Shown here piece by piece: positions 1-12,998 of a DNA stretch of 64,000 bases (within the stretch, counting starts at the first letter, position 1; each line of letters begins with the position of its first letter). Location of the stretch: the NCBI GenBank assembly GCA_963580455.1, contig OY756962.1:14464001-14528000 (forward strand). Reading direction: 5' to 3'. The stretch comes from Euonymus europaeus (lineage: Eukaryota; Streptophyta; Magnoliopsida; Celastrales; Celastraceae). The position numbers and the translations under genes are program-made. Below the pieces are notes generated by a model. It worked only from the letters and a program-made list of their open reading frames with translations, ran no database searches and was not told the DNA's origin.

Positions 1-43
1 ACAAATGGACAAAACCGTTAAAAGCTCCTCCATAGAGAGAGTT

Positions 44-71
44 GAGCAACTTCGGACCATCAAAGTTGCTC
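44..71. repeat. Conserved 9-bp inverted repeat within the monomer (example copy)
   Basis: GAGCAACTT (44-52) and AAGTTGCTC (63-71) are perfect reverse complements separated by a 10-base loop. This arrangement recurs in most of the monomers. In RNA the stem could be lengthened by up to three G-U wobble pairs on the outer side. Several classes weaken it by one base in one arm: H has CAGTTGCTC, J has AACTTGCTC, P has AAGTTGCCC, and some B copies have GAACAACTT. Inferred role: possible hairpin or cruciform, or a binding site for a dimeric protein; nothing in the sequence proves either. Confidence 0.85.
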
Positions 72-72
72 G

Positions 73-80
73 GTGTACAC
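73..80. repeat. 8-bp palindrome GTGTACAC in the monomer (example copy)
   Basis: Perfect palindrome starting two bases after the right arm of the 9-bp inverted repeat. It is intact in classes with CTCGGTGTACAC and lost in those with CTCGGGATACAC, so monomers split into palindrome-plus and palindrome-minus types that are interspersed in domain 1. Confidence 0.8.
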
Positions 81-3000
81 TTTTTATTGTTCTTCTACGT
101 CAAATTTTATGAGTATAAGCTTCAAAGATTATTTCGATGCCAAAACACCAACTTTTTATCACAAATGGACAAAACCGTTAAAAGCCCCTCCATAGAGAGA
201 GTTGAGCAACTTCGGACCATCAAAGTTGCTCGGTGTACACTTTTTATTGTTATTCTATGTCAAATTTTACGAGTATAAGCTTCCTAGATTATTTCGATGC
301 CAAAAAAGGAACTTTTTACGACAAATGGACAAAACCGTTAAAATCTCCTCCATAGAGAGAGTTGAGCAACTTCGGACCATCAAAGTTGCTCGGTGTACAC
401 TTTTTATTGTTCTTCTATGTCAAATTTTATGAGTATAAGCTTCCAAGATTACTTCGATGCCAAAACACTAACTTTTTATCACAAATGGACAAAACCGTCA
501 AAAGCTCCTCCATAGAGAGAGTTGAGCAACTTCGGACCAACAAAGTTGCTCGGGATACACTTTTTATTGTTCTTCTATTTCAAATTTTACGAGTGTAAGC
601 TTCCTAGATTATTTCGATGCAAAAACACCATCTTTCTATGACAAATGGACAGAACCGTCAAAAGCTCCTCCATAGAGAGAGTTGAGCAACTTCGGACCAT
701 CAAAGTTGCTCGGTGTACACTTTTTATTGTTCTTCTATGTCAAATTTTATGAGTATAAGCTTCCAAGATTATTTCGATGCCAAAACACCAACTTTTTATC
801 ACAAATGGACAAAACCGTTAAAATCTCCTACATAGAGAGAGTTGAGCAACTTTGGACCAACAAAAATGCTCGGGATACACTTTGCAATGTTCTTCTTTGT
901 CAAATTTTACGAGTATAAGCTTCCAAGATTACTTCGATGCCAAAACACTAACTTTTTATCACAAATGGACAAAACCGTCAAAAGCTCCTCCATAGAGAGA
1001 GTTGAGCAACTTCGGACCAACAAAGTTGCTCGGGATACACTTTTTATTGTTCTTCTATGTCAAATTTTACGAGTGTAAGCTTCCTAGATTATTTCGATGC
1101 AAAAACACCATCTTTCTATGACAAATGGACAGAACCGTCAAAAGCTCCTCCATAGAGAGAGTTGAGCAACTTCGGACCAACAAAGTTGCTCGGGATACAC
1201 TTTTTATTCTTCTTCTATGTCAAATTTTACGAGTGTAAGGTTCCTAGATTTTTTCGATGCCAAAACACCATCTTTTTACGACAAATGGACAAAACCGTTA
1301 AAATCTCCTCCATAGAGAGAGTTGAGCAACTTCGGACCATCACAGTTGCTCGGTGTACACTTTTTATTGTTCTTCTATGTCAAATTTTACGAGTATAAGC
1401 TTCCAAGATTACTTCGATGCCAAAACACTAACTTTTTATCACAAATGGACAAAACCGTCAAAAGCTCCTCCATAGAGAGAGTTGAGCAACTTCGGACCAA
1501 CAAAGTTGCTCGGGATACACTTTTTATTGTTCTTCTATGTCAAATTTTACGAGTGTAAGCTTCCTAGATTATTTCGATGCAAAAACACCATCTTTCTATG
1601 ACAAATGGACAGAACCGTCAAAAGCTCCTCCATAGAGAGAGTTGAGCAACTTCGGACCAACAAAGTTGCTCGGGATACACTTTTTATTGTTCTTGTATGT
1701 CAAATTTTACGAGTGTAAGCTTCCTAGATTATTTCGATGCTAAAACAACATCTTTCTATGACAAATGGACAAAACCCTTAAAAGCCCCTCCATAGAGAGA
1801 GTTGAGCAACTTCGGACCATCAAAGTTGCTCGGTGTACACTTTTTATTGTTCTTCTATGTCAAATTTTATGAGTATAAGCTTCCAAGATTATTTCGATGC
1901 CAAAACACCAACTTTTTATCACAAATGGACAAAACCGTTAAAATCTCCTACATAGAGAGAGTTGAGCAACTTTGGACCAACAAAAATGCTCGGGATACAC
2001 TTTGCAATGTTCTTCTTTGTCAAATTTTACGAGTATAAGCTTCCAAGATTACTTCGATGCCAAAACACTAACTTTTTATCACAAATGGACAAAACCATCA
2101 AAAGCTACTCCATAGAGAGAGTTGAGCAACTTCGGACCAACAAAGTTGCTCGGGATACACTTTTTATTGTTCTTCTATGTCAAATTTTACGAGTGTAAGC
2201 TTCCTAGATTTTTTCGATGCCAAAACACCATCTTTTTACGACAAATGGACAAAACCGTTAAAATCTCCTCCATAGAGAGAGTTGAGCAACTTCGGACCAT
2301 CACAGTTGCTCGGTGTACACTTTTTATTGTTCTTCTATGTCAAATTTTACGAGTATAAGCTTCCAAGATTACTTCGATGCCAAAACACTAACTTTTTATC
2401 ACAAATGGACAAAACCGTTAAAATCTCCTACATAGAGAGAGTTGAGCAACTTTGGACCAACAAACTTGCTCGGGATACACTTTTCATTGTTCTTCTTTGT
2501 CAAATTTTATGAGTATAAGCTTCCTAGATTATTTCGATGCTAAAACACCATCTTTCTATGACAAATGGACAAAACCGTTAAAAGCCCCTACATAGAGAGA
2601 GTTGAGCAACTTCGGACCATCAAAGTTGCTCGGTGTACACTTTTTATTGTTATTCTATGTCAAATTTTACGAGTATAAGCTTCCTAGATTATTTCGATGC
2701 CAAAAAAGGAACTTTTTACGACAAATGGACAAAACCGTTAAAATCTCCTCCATAGAGATAGCTGAGCAACTTCGGACCATCACAGTTGCTCGGTGTACAC
2801 TTTTTATTGTTCTTCTATGTCAAATTTTACGAGTATAAGCTTCCAAGATTACTTCGATGCCAAAACACTAACTTTTTATCACAAATGGACAAAACCGTCA
2901 AAAGCTCCTCCATAGAGAGAGTTGAGCAACTTCGGACCAACAAAGTTGCTCGGGATACAGTTTTTATTGTTCTTCTATGTCAAATTTTACGAGTGTAAGC

Positions 3001-3240
3001 TTCCTAGATTATTTCGATGCAAAAACAACATCTTTCTATGACAAATGGACAGAACCGTCAAAAGCTCCTCCATAGAGAGAGTTGAGCAACTTCGGACCAA
3101 CATTGTTGCTCGGGATACACTTTTTATTGTTCTTGTATGTCAAATTTTACGAGTGTAAGCTTCCTAGATTATTTCGATGCTAAAACACCATCTTTCTATG
3201 ACAAATGGACAAAACCGTTAAAAGCTCCTCCATAGAGAGA

Positions 3241-4840
3241 GTTGAGCAATTTCGGACCATCAAAGTTGCTCGGTGTACACTTTTTATTGTTCTTCTACGT
3301 CAAATTTTATGAGTATAAGCTTCAAAGATTATTTCGATGCCAAAACACCAACTTTTTATCACAAATGGACAAAACCGTTAAAAGCCCCTCCATAGAGAGA
3401 GTTGAGCAACTTCGGACCATCAAAGTTGCTCGGTGTACACTTTTTATTGTTATTCTATGTCAAATTTTACGAGTATAAGCTTCCTAGATTATTTCGATGC
3501 CAAAAAAGGAACTTTTTACGACAAATGGACAAAACCGTTAAAATCTCCTTCAAAGAGAGAGTTGAGCAACTTCGGACCATCAAAGTTGCTCGGTGTACAC
3601 TTTTTATTGTTCTTCTATGTCAAATTTTATGAGTATAAGCTTCCAAGATTACTTCGATGCCAAAACACTAACTTTTTTTCACAAATGGACAAAACTGTCA
3701 AAAGCTCCTCCATAGAGAGAGTTGAGCAACTTCGGACCAACAAAGTTGCTCGGGATACACTTTTTATTGTTCTTCTATGTCAAATTTTATGAGTGTAAGC
3801 TTCCTAGATTATTTCGATGCAAAAACACCATCTTTCTATGACAAATGGACAGAACCGTCAAAAGCTCCACCATAGAGAGAGTTGAGCAACTTCGGACCAA
3901 CAAAGTTGCTCGGGATACACTTTTTATTCTTCTTCTATGTCAAATTTTACGAGTGTAAGCTTCCTAGATTTTTTCGATGCCAAAACATCATCTTTTTATG
4001 ACAAATGGACAAAACCGTTAAAATCTCCTCCATAGAGAGAGTTGAGCAACTTCGGACCATCACAGTTGCTCGGTGTACACTTTTTATTGTTCTTCTATGT
4101 CAAATTTTACGAGTATAAGCTTCCAAGATTACTTCGATGCCAAAACACTAACTTTTTATCACAAATGGACAAAACCGTTAAAATCTCCTACATAGAGAGA
4201 GTTGAGCAACTTTGGACCAACAAACTTGCTCGGGATACACTTTTCATTGTTCTTCTTTGTCAAATTTTATGAGTATAAGCTTCCTAGATTATTTCGATGC
4301 TAAAACACCATCTTTCTATGACAAATGGACAAAACCGTTAAAAGCCCCTACATAGAGAGAGTTGAACAACTTCGGACCATCAAAGTTGCTCGGTGTACAC
4401 TTTTTATTGTTATTCTATGTCAAATTTTACGAGTATAAGCTTCCTAGATTATTTCGATGCCAAAAAAGGAACTTTTTACGACAAATGGACAAAACCGTTA
4501 AAATCTCCTCCATAGAGAGAGTTGAGCAACTTCGGACCATCACAGTTGCTCGGTGTACACTTTTTATTGTTCTTCTATGTCAAATTTTACGGGTATAAGC
4601 TTCCAAGATTACTTCGATGCCAAAACACTAACTTTTTATCACAAATGGACAAAACCGTCAAAAGCTCCTCCATAGAGAGAGTTGAGCAACTTCGGACCAA
4701 CAAAGTTGCTCGGGATACAGTTTTTATTGTTCTTCTATGTCAAATTTTACGAGTGTAAGCTTCCTAGATTATTTCGATGCAAAAACAACATCTTTCTATG
4801 ACAAATGGACAGAACCGTCAAAAGCTCCTCCATAGAGAGA
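3241..4840 (+). repeat. HOR unit, 10 monomers (11-mer lacking I)
   Basis: Read as A-B-C-D-G-H'-J-B-H-D', 1,600 bp. It follows the reference order exactly but passes from D' straight into a D monomer at 4841 instead of I. The B unit near 4361 starts GTTGAACAAC, a change shared with B copies at 7081, 7561, 8840 and 21471. Confidence 0.75.
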
Positions 4841-7720
4841 GTTGAGCAACTTCGGACCAACAAAGTTGCTCGGGATACACTTTTTATTGTTCTTCTATGT
4901 CAAATTTTACGAGTGTAAGCTTCCTAGATTATTTCGATGCAAAAACACCATCTTTCTATGACAAATGGACAGAACCGTCAAAAGCTCCTCCATAAAGAGA
5001 GTTGAGCAACTTCGGACCAACAAAGTTGCTCGGGATACACTTTTTATTCTTCTTCTATGTCAAATTTTACGAGTGTAAGGTTCCTAGATTTTTTCGATGC
5101 CAAAACACCATCTTTTTACGACAAATGGACAAAACCGTTAAAATCTCCTCCATAGAGAGAGTTGAGCAACTTCGGACCATCACAGTTGCTCGGTGTACAC
5201 TTTTTATTGTTCTTCTATGTCAAATTTTATGAGTATAAGCTTCCAAGATTATTTCGATGCCAAAACACGAACTTTTTATCACAAATGGACAAAACCGTTA
5301 AAATCTCCTACATAAAGAGAGTTGAGCAACTTTGGACCAACAAAAATGCTCGGGATACACTTTGCAATGTTCTTCTTTGTCAAATTTTACGAGTATAAGC
5401 TTCCAAGATTACTTCGATGCCAAAACACTAACTTTTTATCACAAATGGACAAAACCATCAAAAGCTCCTCCATAGAGAGAGTTGAGCAACTTCGGACCAA
5501 CAAAGTTGCTCGGGATACACTTTTTATTGTTCTTCTATGTCAAATTTTACGAGTGTAAGCTTCCTAGATTATTTCGATGCAAAAACACCATCTTTCTATG
5601 ACAAATGGACAGAACCGTCAAAAGCTCCACCATAGAGAGAGTTGAGCAACTTCGGACCAACAAAGTTGCTCGGGATACACTTTTTATTCTTTTTCTATGT
5701 CAAATTTTACGAGTGTAAGCTTCCTAGATTTTTTCGATGCCAAAACACCATCTTTTTACGACAAATGGACAAAACCGTTAAAATCTCCTCCATAGAGAGA
5801 GTTGAGCAACTTCGGACCATCACAGTTGCTCGGTGTACACTTTTTATTGTTCTTCTATGTCAAATTTTACGAGTATAAGCTTCCAAGATTACTTCGATGC
5901 CAAAACACTAACTTTTTATCACAAATGGACAAAACCGTTAAAATCTCCTACATAGAGAGAGTTGAGCAACTTTGGACCAACAAACTTGCTCGGGATACAC
6001 TTTTCATTGTTCTTCTTTGTCAAATTTTATGAGTATAAGCTTCCTAGATTATTTCGATGCTAAAACACCATCTTTCTATGACAAATGGACAAAACCGTTA
6101 AAAGCCCCTACATAGAGAGAGTTGAGCAACTTCGGACCATCAAAGTTGCTCGGTGTACACTTTTTATTGTTATTCTATGTCAAATTTTACGAGTATAAGC
6201 TTCCTAGATTATTTCAATGCCAAAAAAGGAACTTTTTACGACAAATGGACAAAACCGTTAAAATCTCCTCCATAGAGAGAGTTGAGCAACTTCGGACCAT
6301 CACAGTTGCTCGGTGTACACTTTTTATTGTTCTTCTATGTCAAATTTTACGAGTATAAGCTTCCAAGATTACTTTGATGCCAAAACACTAACTTTTTATC
6401 ACAAATGGACAAAACCGTCAAAAGCTCCTCCATAGAGAGAGTTGAGCAACTTCGGACCAACAAAGTTGCTCGGGATACAGTTTTTATTGTTCTTCTATGT
6501 CAAATTTTACGAGTGTAAGCTTCCTAGATTATTTCGATGCAAAAACAACATCTTTCTATGACAAATGGACAGAACCGTCAAAAGCTCCTCCATAGAGAGA
6601 GTTGAGCAACTTCGGAACAACAAAGTTGCTCGGGATACACTTTTTATTGTTCTTGTATGTCAAATTTTACGAGTGTAAGCTTCCTAGATTATTTCGATGC
6701 TAAAACACCATCTTTCTATGACAAATGGACAAAACCGTTAAAAGCTCCTCCATAGAGAGAGTTGAGCAACTTCGGACCATCACAGTTGCTGGGTGTACAC
6801 TTTTTATTGTTCTTCTATGTCAAATTTTACGAGTATAAGCTTCCAAGATTACTTCGATGCCAAAACACTAACTTTTTATCACAAATGGACAAAACCGTTA
6901 AAATCTCCTACATAGAGAGAGTTGAGCAATTTTGGACCAACAAACTTGCTCGGGATACACTTTTCATTGTTCTTCTTTGTCAAATTTTATGAGTATAAGC
7001 TTCCTAGATTATTTCGATGCTAAAACACCATCTTTCTATGACAAATGGACAAAACCGTTAAAAGCCCCTACATAGAGAGAGTTGAACAACTTCGGACCAT
7101 CAAAGTTGCTCGGTGTACACTTTTTATTGTTATTCTATGTCAAATTTTACGAGTATAAGCTTCCTAGATTATTTCGATGCCAAAAAAGGAACTTTTTACG
7201 ACAAATGGACAAAACCGTTAAAATCTCCTCCATAGAGAGAGTTGAGCAACTTCGGACCATCACAGTTGCTCGGTGTACACTTTTTATTGTTCTTCTATGT
7301 CAAATTTTACGAGTATAAGCTTCCAAGATTACTTCGATGCCAAAACACTAACTTTTTATCACAAATGGACAAAACCGTTAAAATCTCCTACATAGAGAGA
7401 GTTGAGCAACTTTGGACCAACAAACTTGCTCGGGATACACTTTTCATTGTTCTTCTTTGTCAAATTTTATGAGTATAAGCTTCCTAGATTATTTCGATGC
7501 TAAAACACCATCTTTCTATGACAAATGGACAAAACCGTTAAAATCGCCTACATAGAGAGAGTTGAACAACTTCGGACCATCAAAGTTGCTCGGTGTACAC
7601 TTTTTATTGTTATTCTATGTCAAATTTTACGAGTATAAGCTTCCTAGATTATTTCGATGCCAAAAAAGGAACTTTTTACGACAAATGGACAAAACCGTTA
7701 AAATCTCCTCCATAGAGAGA
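4841..7720 (+). repeat. Domain 1, rearranged segment of 18 monomers
   Basis: Read as D-G-E'-F-D-G-H'-J-B-H-D'-I-H'-J-B-H'-J-B. It ends with two tandem copies of an H'-J-B trimer (6761-7240 and 7241-7720, 480 bp each), then re-enters the regular HOR with class A at 7721. The monomer at 5161 begins like H (ATCACAGTTG) and continues like E, so it looks recombinant. Confidence 0.7.
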
Positions 7721-9478
7721 GTTGAGCAACTTCGGACCATCAAAGTTGCTCGGTGTACACTTTTTATTGTTCTTCTACGTCAAATTTTATGAGTATAGGC
7801 TTCAAAGATTATTTCGATGCCAAAACACCAACTTTTTATCACAAATGGACAAAACCGTTAAAAGCCCCTCCATAGAGAGAGTTGAGCAACTTCGGACCAT
7901 CAAAGTTGCTCGGTGTACACTTTTTATTGTTATTCTATGTCAAATTTTACGAGTATAAGCTTCCTAGATTATTTCGATGCCAAAAAAGGAACTTTTTACG
8001 ACAAATGGACAAAACCGTTAAAATCTCCTCCAAAGAGAGAGTTGAGCAACTTCGGACCATCAAAGTTGCTCGGTGTACACTTTTTATTGTTCTTCTATGT
8101 CAAATTTTATGAGTATAAGCTTCCAAGATTACTTCGATGCCAAAACACTAATTTTTTTCACAAATGGACAAAACCGTCAAAAGCTCCTCCATAGAGAGAG
8201 TTGAGCAACTTCGGACCAACAAAGTTGCTCGGGATACACTTTTTATTGTTCTTCTATGTCAAATTTTACGAGTGTAAGCTTCCTAGATTATTTCGATGCA
8301 AAAACACCATCTTTCTATGACAAATGGACAGAACCGTCAAAAGCTCCACCATAGAGAGAGTTGAGCAACTTCGGACCAACAAAGTTGCTCGGGATACACT
8401 TTTTATTCTTCTTCTATGTCAAATTTTACGAGTGTAAGCTTCCTAGATTTTTTCGATGCCAAAACATCATCTTTTTACGACAAATGGACAAAACCGTTAA
8501 AATCTCCTCCATAGAGAGAGTTGAGCAACTTCGGACCATCACAGTTGCTCGGTGTACACTTTTTATTGTTCTTCTATGTCAAATTTTACGAGTATAAGCT
8601 TCCAAGATTACTTCGATGCCAAAACACTAACTTTTTATCACAAATGGACAAAACCGTTAAAATCTCCTACATAGAGAGAGTTGAGCAACTTTGGACCAAC
8701 AAACTTGCTCGGGATACACTTTTCATTGTTCTTCTTTGTCAAATTTTATGAGTATAAGCTTCCTAGATTATTTCGATGCTAAAACACCATCTTTCTATGA
8801 CAAATGGACAAAACCGTTAAAAGCCCCTACATAGAGAGAGTTGAACAACTTCGGACCATCAAAGTTGCTCGGTGTACACTTTTTATTGTTATTCTATGTC
8901 AAATTTTACGAGTATAAGCTTCCTAGATTATTTCGATGCCAAAAAAGGAACTTTTTACGACAAATGGACAAAACCGTTAAAATCTCCTCCATAGAGAGAG
9001 TTGAGCAACTTCGGACCATCACAGTTGCTCGGTGTACACTTTTTATTGTTCTTCTATGTCAAATTTTACGAGTATAAGCTTCCAAGATTACTTCGATGCC
9101 AAAACACTAACTTTTTATCACAAATGGACAAAACCGTCAAAAGCTCCTCCATAGAGAGAGTTCAGCAACTTCGGACCAACAAAGTTGCTCGGGATACAGT
9201 TTTTATTGTTCTTCTATGTCAAATTTTACGAGTGTAAGCTTCCTAGATTATTTCGATGCAAAAACAACATCTTTCTATGACAAATGGACATACCGTCAAA
9301 AGCTCCTCCATAGAGAGAGTTGAGCAACTTCGGACCAACAAAGTTGCTCGGGATGCACTTTTTATTGTTCTTGTATGTCAAATTTTACGAGTGTAAGCTT
9401 CCTAGATTATTTCGATGCTAAAACACCATCTTTCTATGTCAAATGGACAAAACCGTTAAAAGCTCCTCCATAGAGAGA
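7721..9478 (+). repeat. HOR unit, reference 11-mer
   Basis: Complete A-B-C-D-G-H'-J-B-H-D'-I. Length is 1,758 bp because of two 1-bp losses: one in C near 8152 (CTAATTTTTTTC) and one in D' near 9291, where GGACAGAACC becomes GGACATACC. The following I monomer carries CTATGTCAAATGG in place of CTATGACAAATGG; this linked D'-I pair recurs later at about 15,690, 17,770, 18,567 and 19,368. Confidence 0.8.
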
Positions 9479-11078
9479 GTTGAGCAACTTCGGACCATCA
9501 AAGTTGCTCGTTGTACACTTTTTATTGTTCTTCTACGTCAAATTTTATGAGTATAAGCTTCAAAGATTATTTCGATGCCAAAACACCAACTTTTTATCAC
9601 AAATGGACAAAACCGTTAAAAGCCCCTCCATAGAGAGAGTTGAGCAACTTCGGACCAACAAAGTTGCTCGGTGTACACTTTTTATTGTTATTCTATGTCA
9701 AATTTTACGAGTATAAGCTTCCTAGATTATTTCGATGCCAAAAAAGGAACTTTTTACGACAAATGGACAAAACCGTTAAAATCTCCTCCAAAGAGAGAGT
9801 TGAGCAACTTCGGACCATCAAAGTTGCTCGGTGTACACTTTTTATTGTTCTTCTATGTCAAATTTTATGAGTATAAGCTTCCAAGATTACTTCGATGCCA
9901 AAACACCAACTTTTTTTCACAAATGGACAAAACCGTCAAAAGCTCCTCCATAGAGAGAGTTGAGCAACTTCGGACCAACAAAGTAGATCGGGATACACTT
10001 TTTATTGTTCTTCTATGTCAAATTTTACGAGTGTAAGCTTCCTAGATTATTTCGATGCCAAAACACCATCTTTTTACGACAAATGGACAAAACCGTTAAA
10101 ATCTCCTCCATAGAGAGAGTTGAGCAACTTCGGACCATCACAGTTGCTCGGTGTACACTTTTTATTGTTCTTCTATGTCAAATTTTACGAGTATAAGCTT
10201 CCAAGATTACTTCGATGCCAAAACACTAACTTTTTATCACAAATGGACAAAACCGTTAAAATCTCCTACATAGAGAGAGTTGAGCAACTTTGGACCAACA
10301 AACTTGCTCGGGATACACTTTTCATTGTTCTTCTTTGTCAAATTTTATGAGTACAAGCTTCCTAGATTATTTCGATGCTAAAACACCATCTTTCTATGAC
10401 AAATGGACAAAACCGTTAAAAGGCCCTACATAGAGAGAGTTGAGCAACTTCGGACCATCAAAGTTGCTCGGTGTACACTTTTTATTGTTATTCTATGTCA
10501 AATTTTACGAGTATAAGCTTCCTAGATTATTTCAATGCCAAAAAAGGAACTTTTTATGACAAATGGACAAAACCGTTAAAATCTCCTCCATAGAGAGAGT
10601 TGAGCAACTTCGGACCATCACAGTTGCTCGGTGTACACTTTTTATTGTTCTTCTATGTCAAATTTTACGAGTATAAGCTTCCAAGATTACTTCGATGCCA
10701 AAACACTAACTTTTTATCACAAATGGACAAAACCGTCAAAAGCTCCTCCATAGAGAGAGTTGAGCAACTTCGGACCAACAAAGTTGCTCGGGATACAGTT
10801 TTTATTGTTCTTCTATGTCAAATTTTACGAGTGTAAGCTTCCTAGATTATTTCGATGCAAAAACAACATCTTTCTATGACAAATGGACAGAACCGTCAAA
10901 AGCTCCTCCATAGAGAGAGTTGAGCAACTTCGGAACAACAAAGTTGCTCGGGATACACTTTTTATTGTTCTTGTATGTCAAATTTTACGAGTGTAAGCTT
11001 CCTAGATTATTTCGATGCTAAAACACCATCTTTCTATGACAAATGGACAAAACCGTTAAAAGCTCCTCCATAGAGAGA
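9479..11078 (+). repeat. HOR unit, 10-mer with D/G fusion
   Basis: Same order as the 11-mer, but one monomer (9959-10118) starts as D and ends as G: GATGCCAAAACACC and TTTTTACGAC follow a D-like first half. One monomer is lost and the length is 1,600 bp. The same hybrid has the private change GTAGATCGGG. This fits an unequal exchange between D and the adjacent G. Confidence 0.78.
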
Positions 11079-12998
11079 GTTGAGCAACTTCGGACCATCA
11101 AAGTTGCTCGGTGTACACTTTTTATTGTTCTTCTACGTCAAATTTTATGAGTATAAGCTTCAAAGATTATTTCGATGCCAAAACACCAACTTTTTATCAC
11201 AAATGGACAAAACCGTTAAAAGCCCCTCCATAGAGAGAGTTGAGCAACTTCGGACCATCAAAGTTGCTCGGTGTACACTTTTTATTGTTATTCTATGTCA
11301 AATTTTACGAGTATAAGCTTCCTAGATTATTTCGATGCCAAAAAAGGAACTTTTTACGACAAATGGACAAAACCGTTAAAATCTCCTCCAAAGAGAGAGT
11401 TGAGCAACTTCGGACCATCAAAGTTGCTCGGTGTACACTTTTTATTGTTCTTCTATGTCAAATTTTATGAGTATAAGCTTCCAAGATTACTTCGATGCCA
11501 AAACACTAACTTTTTTTCACAAATGGACAAAACCGTCAAAAGCTCCTCCATAGAGAGAGTTGAGCAACTTCGGACCAACAAAGTTGCTCGGGATACACTT
11601 TTTATTGTTCTTCTATGTCAAATTTTACGAGTGTAAGCTTCCTAGATTATTTCGATGCAAAAACACCATCTTTCTATGACAAATGGACAGAACCGTCAAA
11701 AGCTCCACCATAGAGAGTGTTGAGCAACTTCGGACCAACAAAGTTGCTCGGGATACACTTTTTATTCTTCTTCTATGTCAAATTTTACGAGTGTAAGCTT
11801 CCTAGATTTTTTCGATGCCAAAACATCATCTTTTTACGACAAATGGACAAAACCGTTAAAATCTCCTCCATAGAGAGAGTTGAGCAACTTCGGACCATCA
11901 CAGTTGCTCGGTGTACACTTTTTATTGTTCTTCTATGTCAAATTTTACGAGTATAAGCTTCCAAGATTACTTCGATGCCAAAACACTAACTTTTTATCAC
12001 AAATGGACAAAACCGTTAAAATCTCCTACATAGAGAGAGTTGAGCAACTTTGGACCAACAAACTTGCTCGGGATACACTTTTCATTGTTCTTCTTTGTCA
12101 AATTTTATGAGTATAAGCTTCCTAGATTATTTCGATGCCAAAAAAGGAACTTTTTACGACAAATGGACAAAACCGTTAAAATCTCCTCCAAAGAGAGAGT
12201 TGAGCAACTTCGGACCATCAAAGTTGCTCGGTGTACACTTTTTATTGTTCTTCTATGTCAAATTTTATGAGTATAAGCTTCCAAGATTACTTCGATGCCA
12301 AAACACTAACTTTTTTTCACAAATGGACAAAACCGTCAAAAGCTCCTCCATAGAGAGAGTTGAGCAACTTCGGACCATCAAAGTTGCTCGGGATACACTT
12401 TTTATTGTTATTCTATGTCAAATTTTACGAGTATAAGCTTCCTAGATTATTTCAATGCCAAAAAAGGAACTTTTTATGACAAATGGACAAAACCGTTAAA
12501 ATCTCCTCCATAGAGAGAGTTGAGCAACTTCGGACCATCACAGTTGCTCGGTGTACACTTTTTATTGTTCTTCTATGTCAAATTTTACGAGTATAAGCTT
12601 CCAAGATTACTTCGATGCCAAAACACTAACTTTTTATCACAAATGGACAAAACCGTCAAAAGCTCCTCCATAGAGAGAGTTGAGCAACTTCGGACCAACA
12701 AAGTTGCTCGGGATACAGTTTTTATTGTTCTTCTATGTCAAATTTTACGAGTGTAAGCTTCCTAGATTATTTCGATGCAAAAACAACATCTTTCTATGAC
12801 AAATGGACAGAACCGTCAAAAGCTCCTCCATAGAGAGAGTTGAGCAACTTCGGAACAACAAAGTTACTCGGGATACACTTTTTATTGTTCTTGTATGTCA
12901 AATTTTACGAGTGTAAGCTTCCTAGATTATTTCGATGCTAAAACACCATCTTTCTATGACAAATGGACAAAACCGTTAAAAGCTCCTCCATAGAGAGA
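11079..12998 (+). repeat. HOR unit, 12-mer with two hybrid monomers
   Basis: Read as A-B-C-D-G-H'-J/B-C-D/B-H-D'-I, 1,920 bp. The J/B hybrid (12039-12198) has the J start CAAACTTGCTC and the B end CAAAAAAGGAAC. The D/B hybrid (12359-12518) has CGGGATACAC followed by TTATTCTATG and CAAAAAAGGAAC. Its right half is duplicated in the next unit. Confidence 0.78.

Larger units (their letters stand above)
41..200 (+). repeat. Reference monomer (class A), 160 bp
   Basis: First complete monomer, used here to define the phase (position 1 = G of GTTGAGCAAC). In order it holds a 9-bp inverted repeat (positions 4-12 and 23-31), the palindrome GTGTACAC (33-40), the T-run ACTTTTTATTG, AAATTTTATGAGTATAAGCTT with the HindIII site at 77-82, TTTCGATGC (92-100), an A/C-rich stretch CCAAAACACCAAC, a second T-run, AAATGGACAAAACCGTTAAAAG, and the end CATAGAGAGA. 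Class A is marked by CTTCTACGT and CTTCAAAG. The HindIII site is kept in most monomers, so a HindIII digest should give a ladder near 160 bp. Confidence 0.95.
1..3240 (+). repeat. Domain 1, irregular left part with E-F monomers
   Basis: A 40-bp partial monomer, then 20 monomers read as A-B-C-D-E-F-D-G-H-D-I-E-F-G-H'-J-B-H-D'-I. The E-F pair (681-1000 and 1801-2120) is absent from the 11-mer units to the right and otherwise occurs once more in domain 1, near 5161-5480. The segment therefore looks like a different HOR version carrying two E-F insertions rather than a copy of the reference 11-mer. The last nine monomers anticipate the reference order. Confidence 0.75.

Noticed and set aside
44..80. 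Rho-independent terminator or attenuator hairpin
   Set aside because: The dyad followed by a T-run resembles a bacterial terminator, but it repeats in essentially every 160-bp unit, has a 10-nt loop and a low-GC stem, and lies in a eukaryotic-type satellite with no genes.
42..278. Family of about 78-codon open reading frames repeated along the plus strand, with a hydrophobic, aromatic-rich predicted product
   Set aside because: They overlap one another across monomer boundaries, start mostly at TTG, ignore frame when indels occur, and simply restate the satellite in shifted phases. There is no promoter, recognisable domain or codon-level conservation.
12050..12436. Longest open frame, 128 codons
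   Set aside because: It spans three satellite monomers, including the J/B hybrid and the D/B start, and owes its length to substitutions that remove stops. It has the same content as neighbouring frames and no independent sign of coding.
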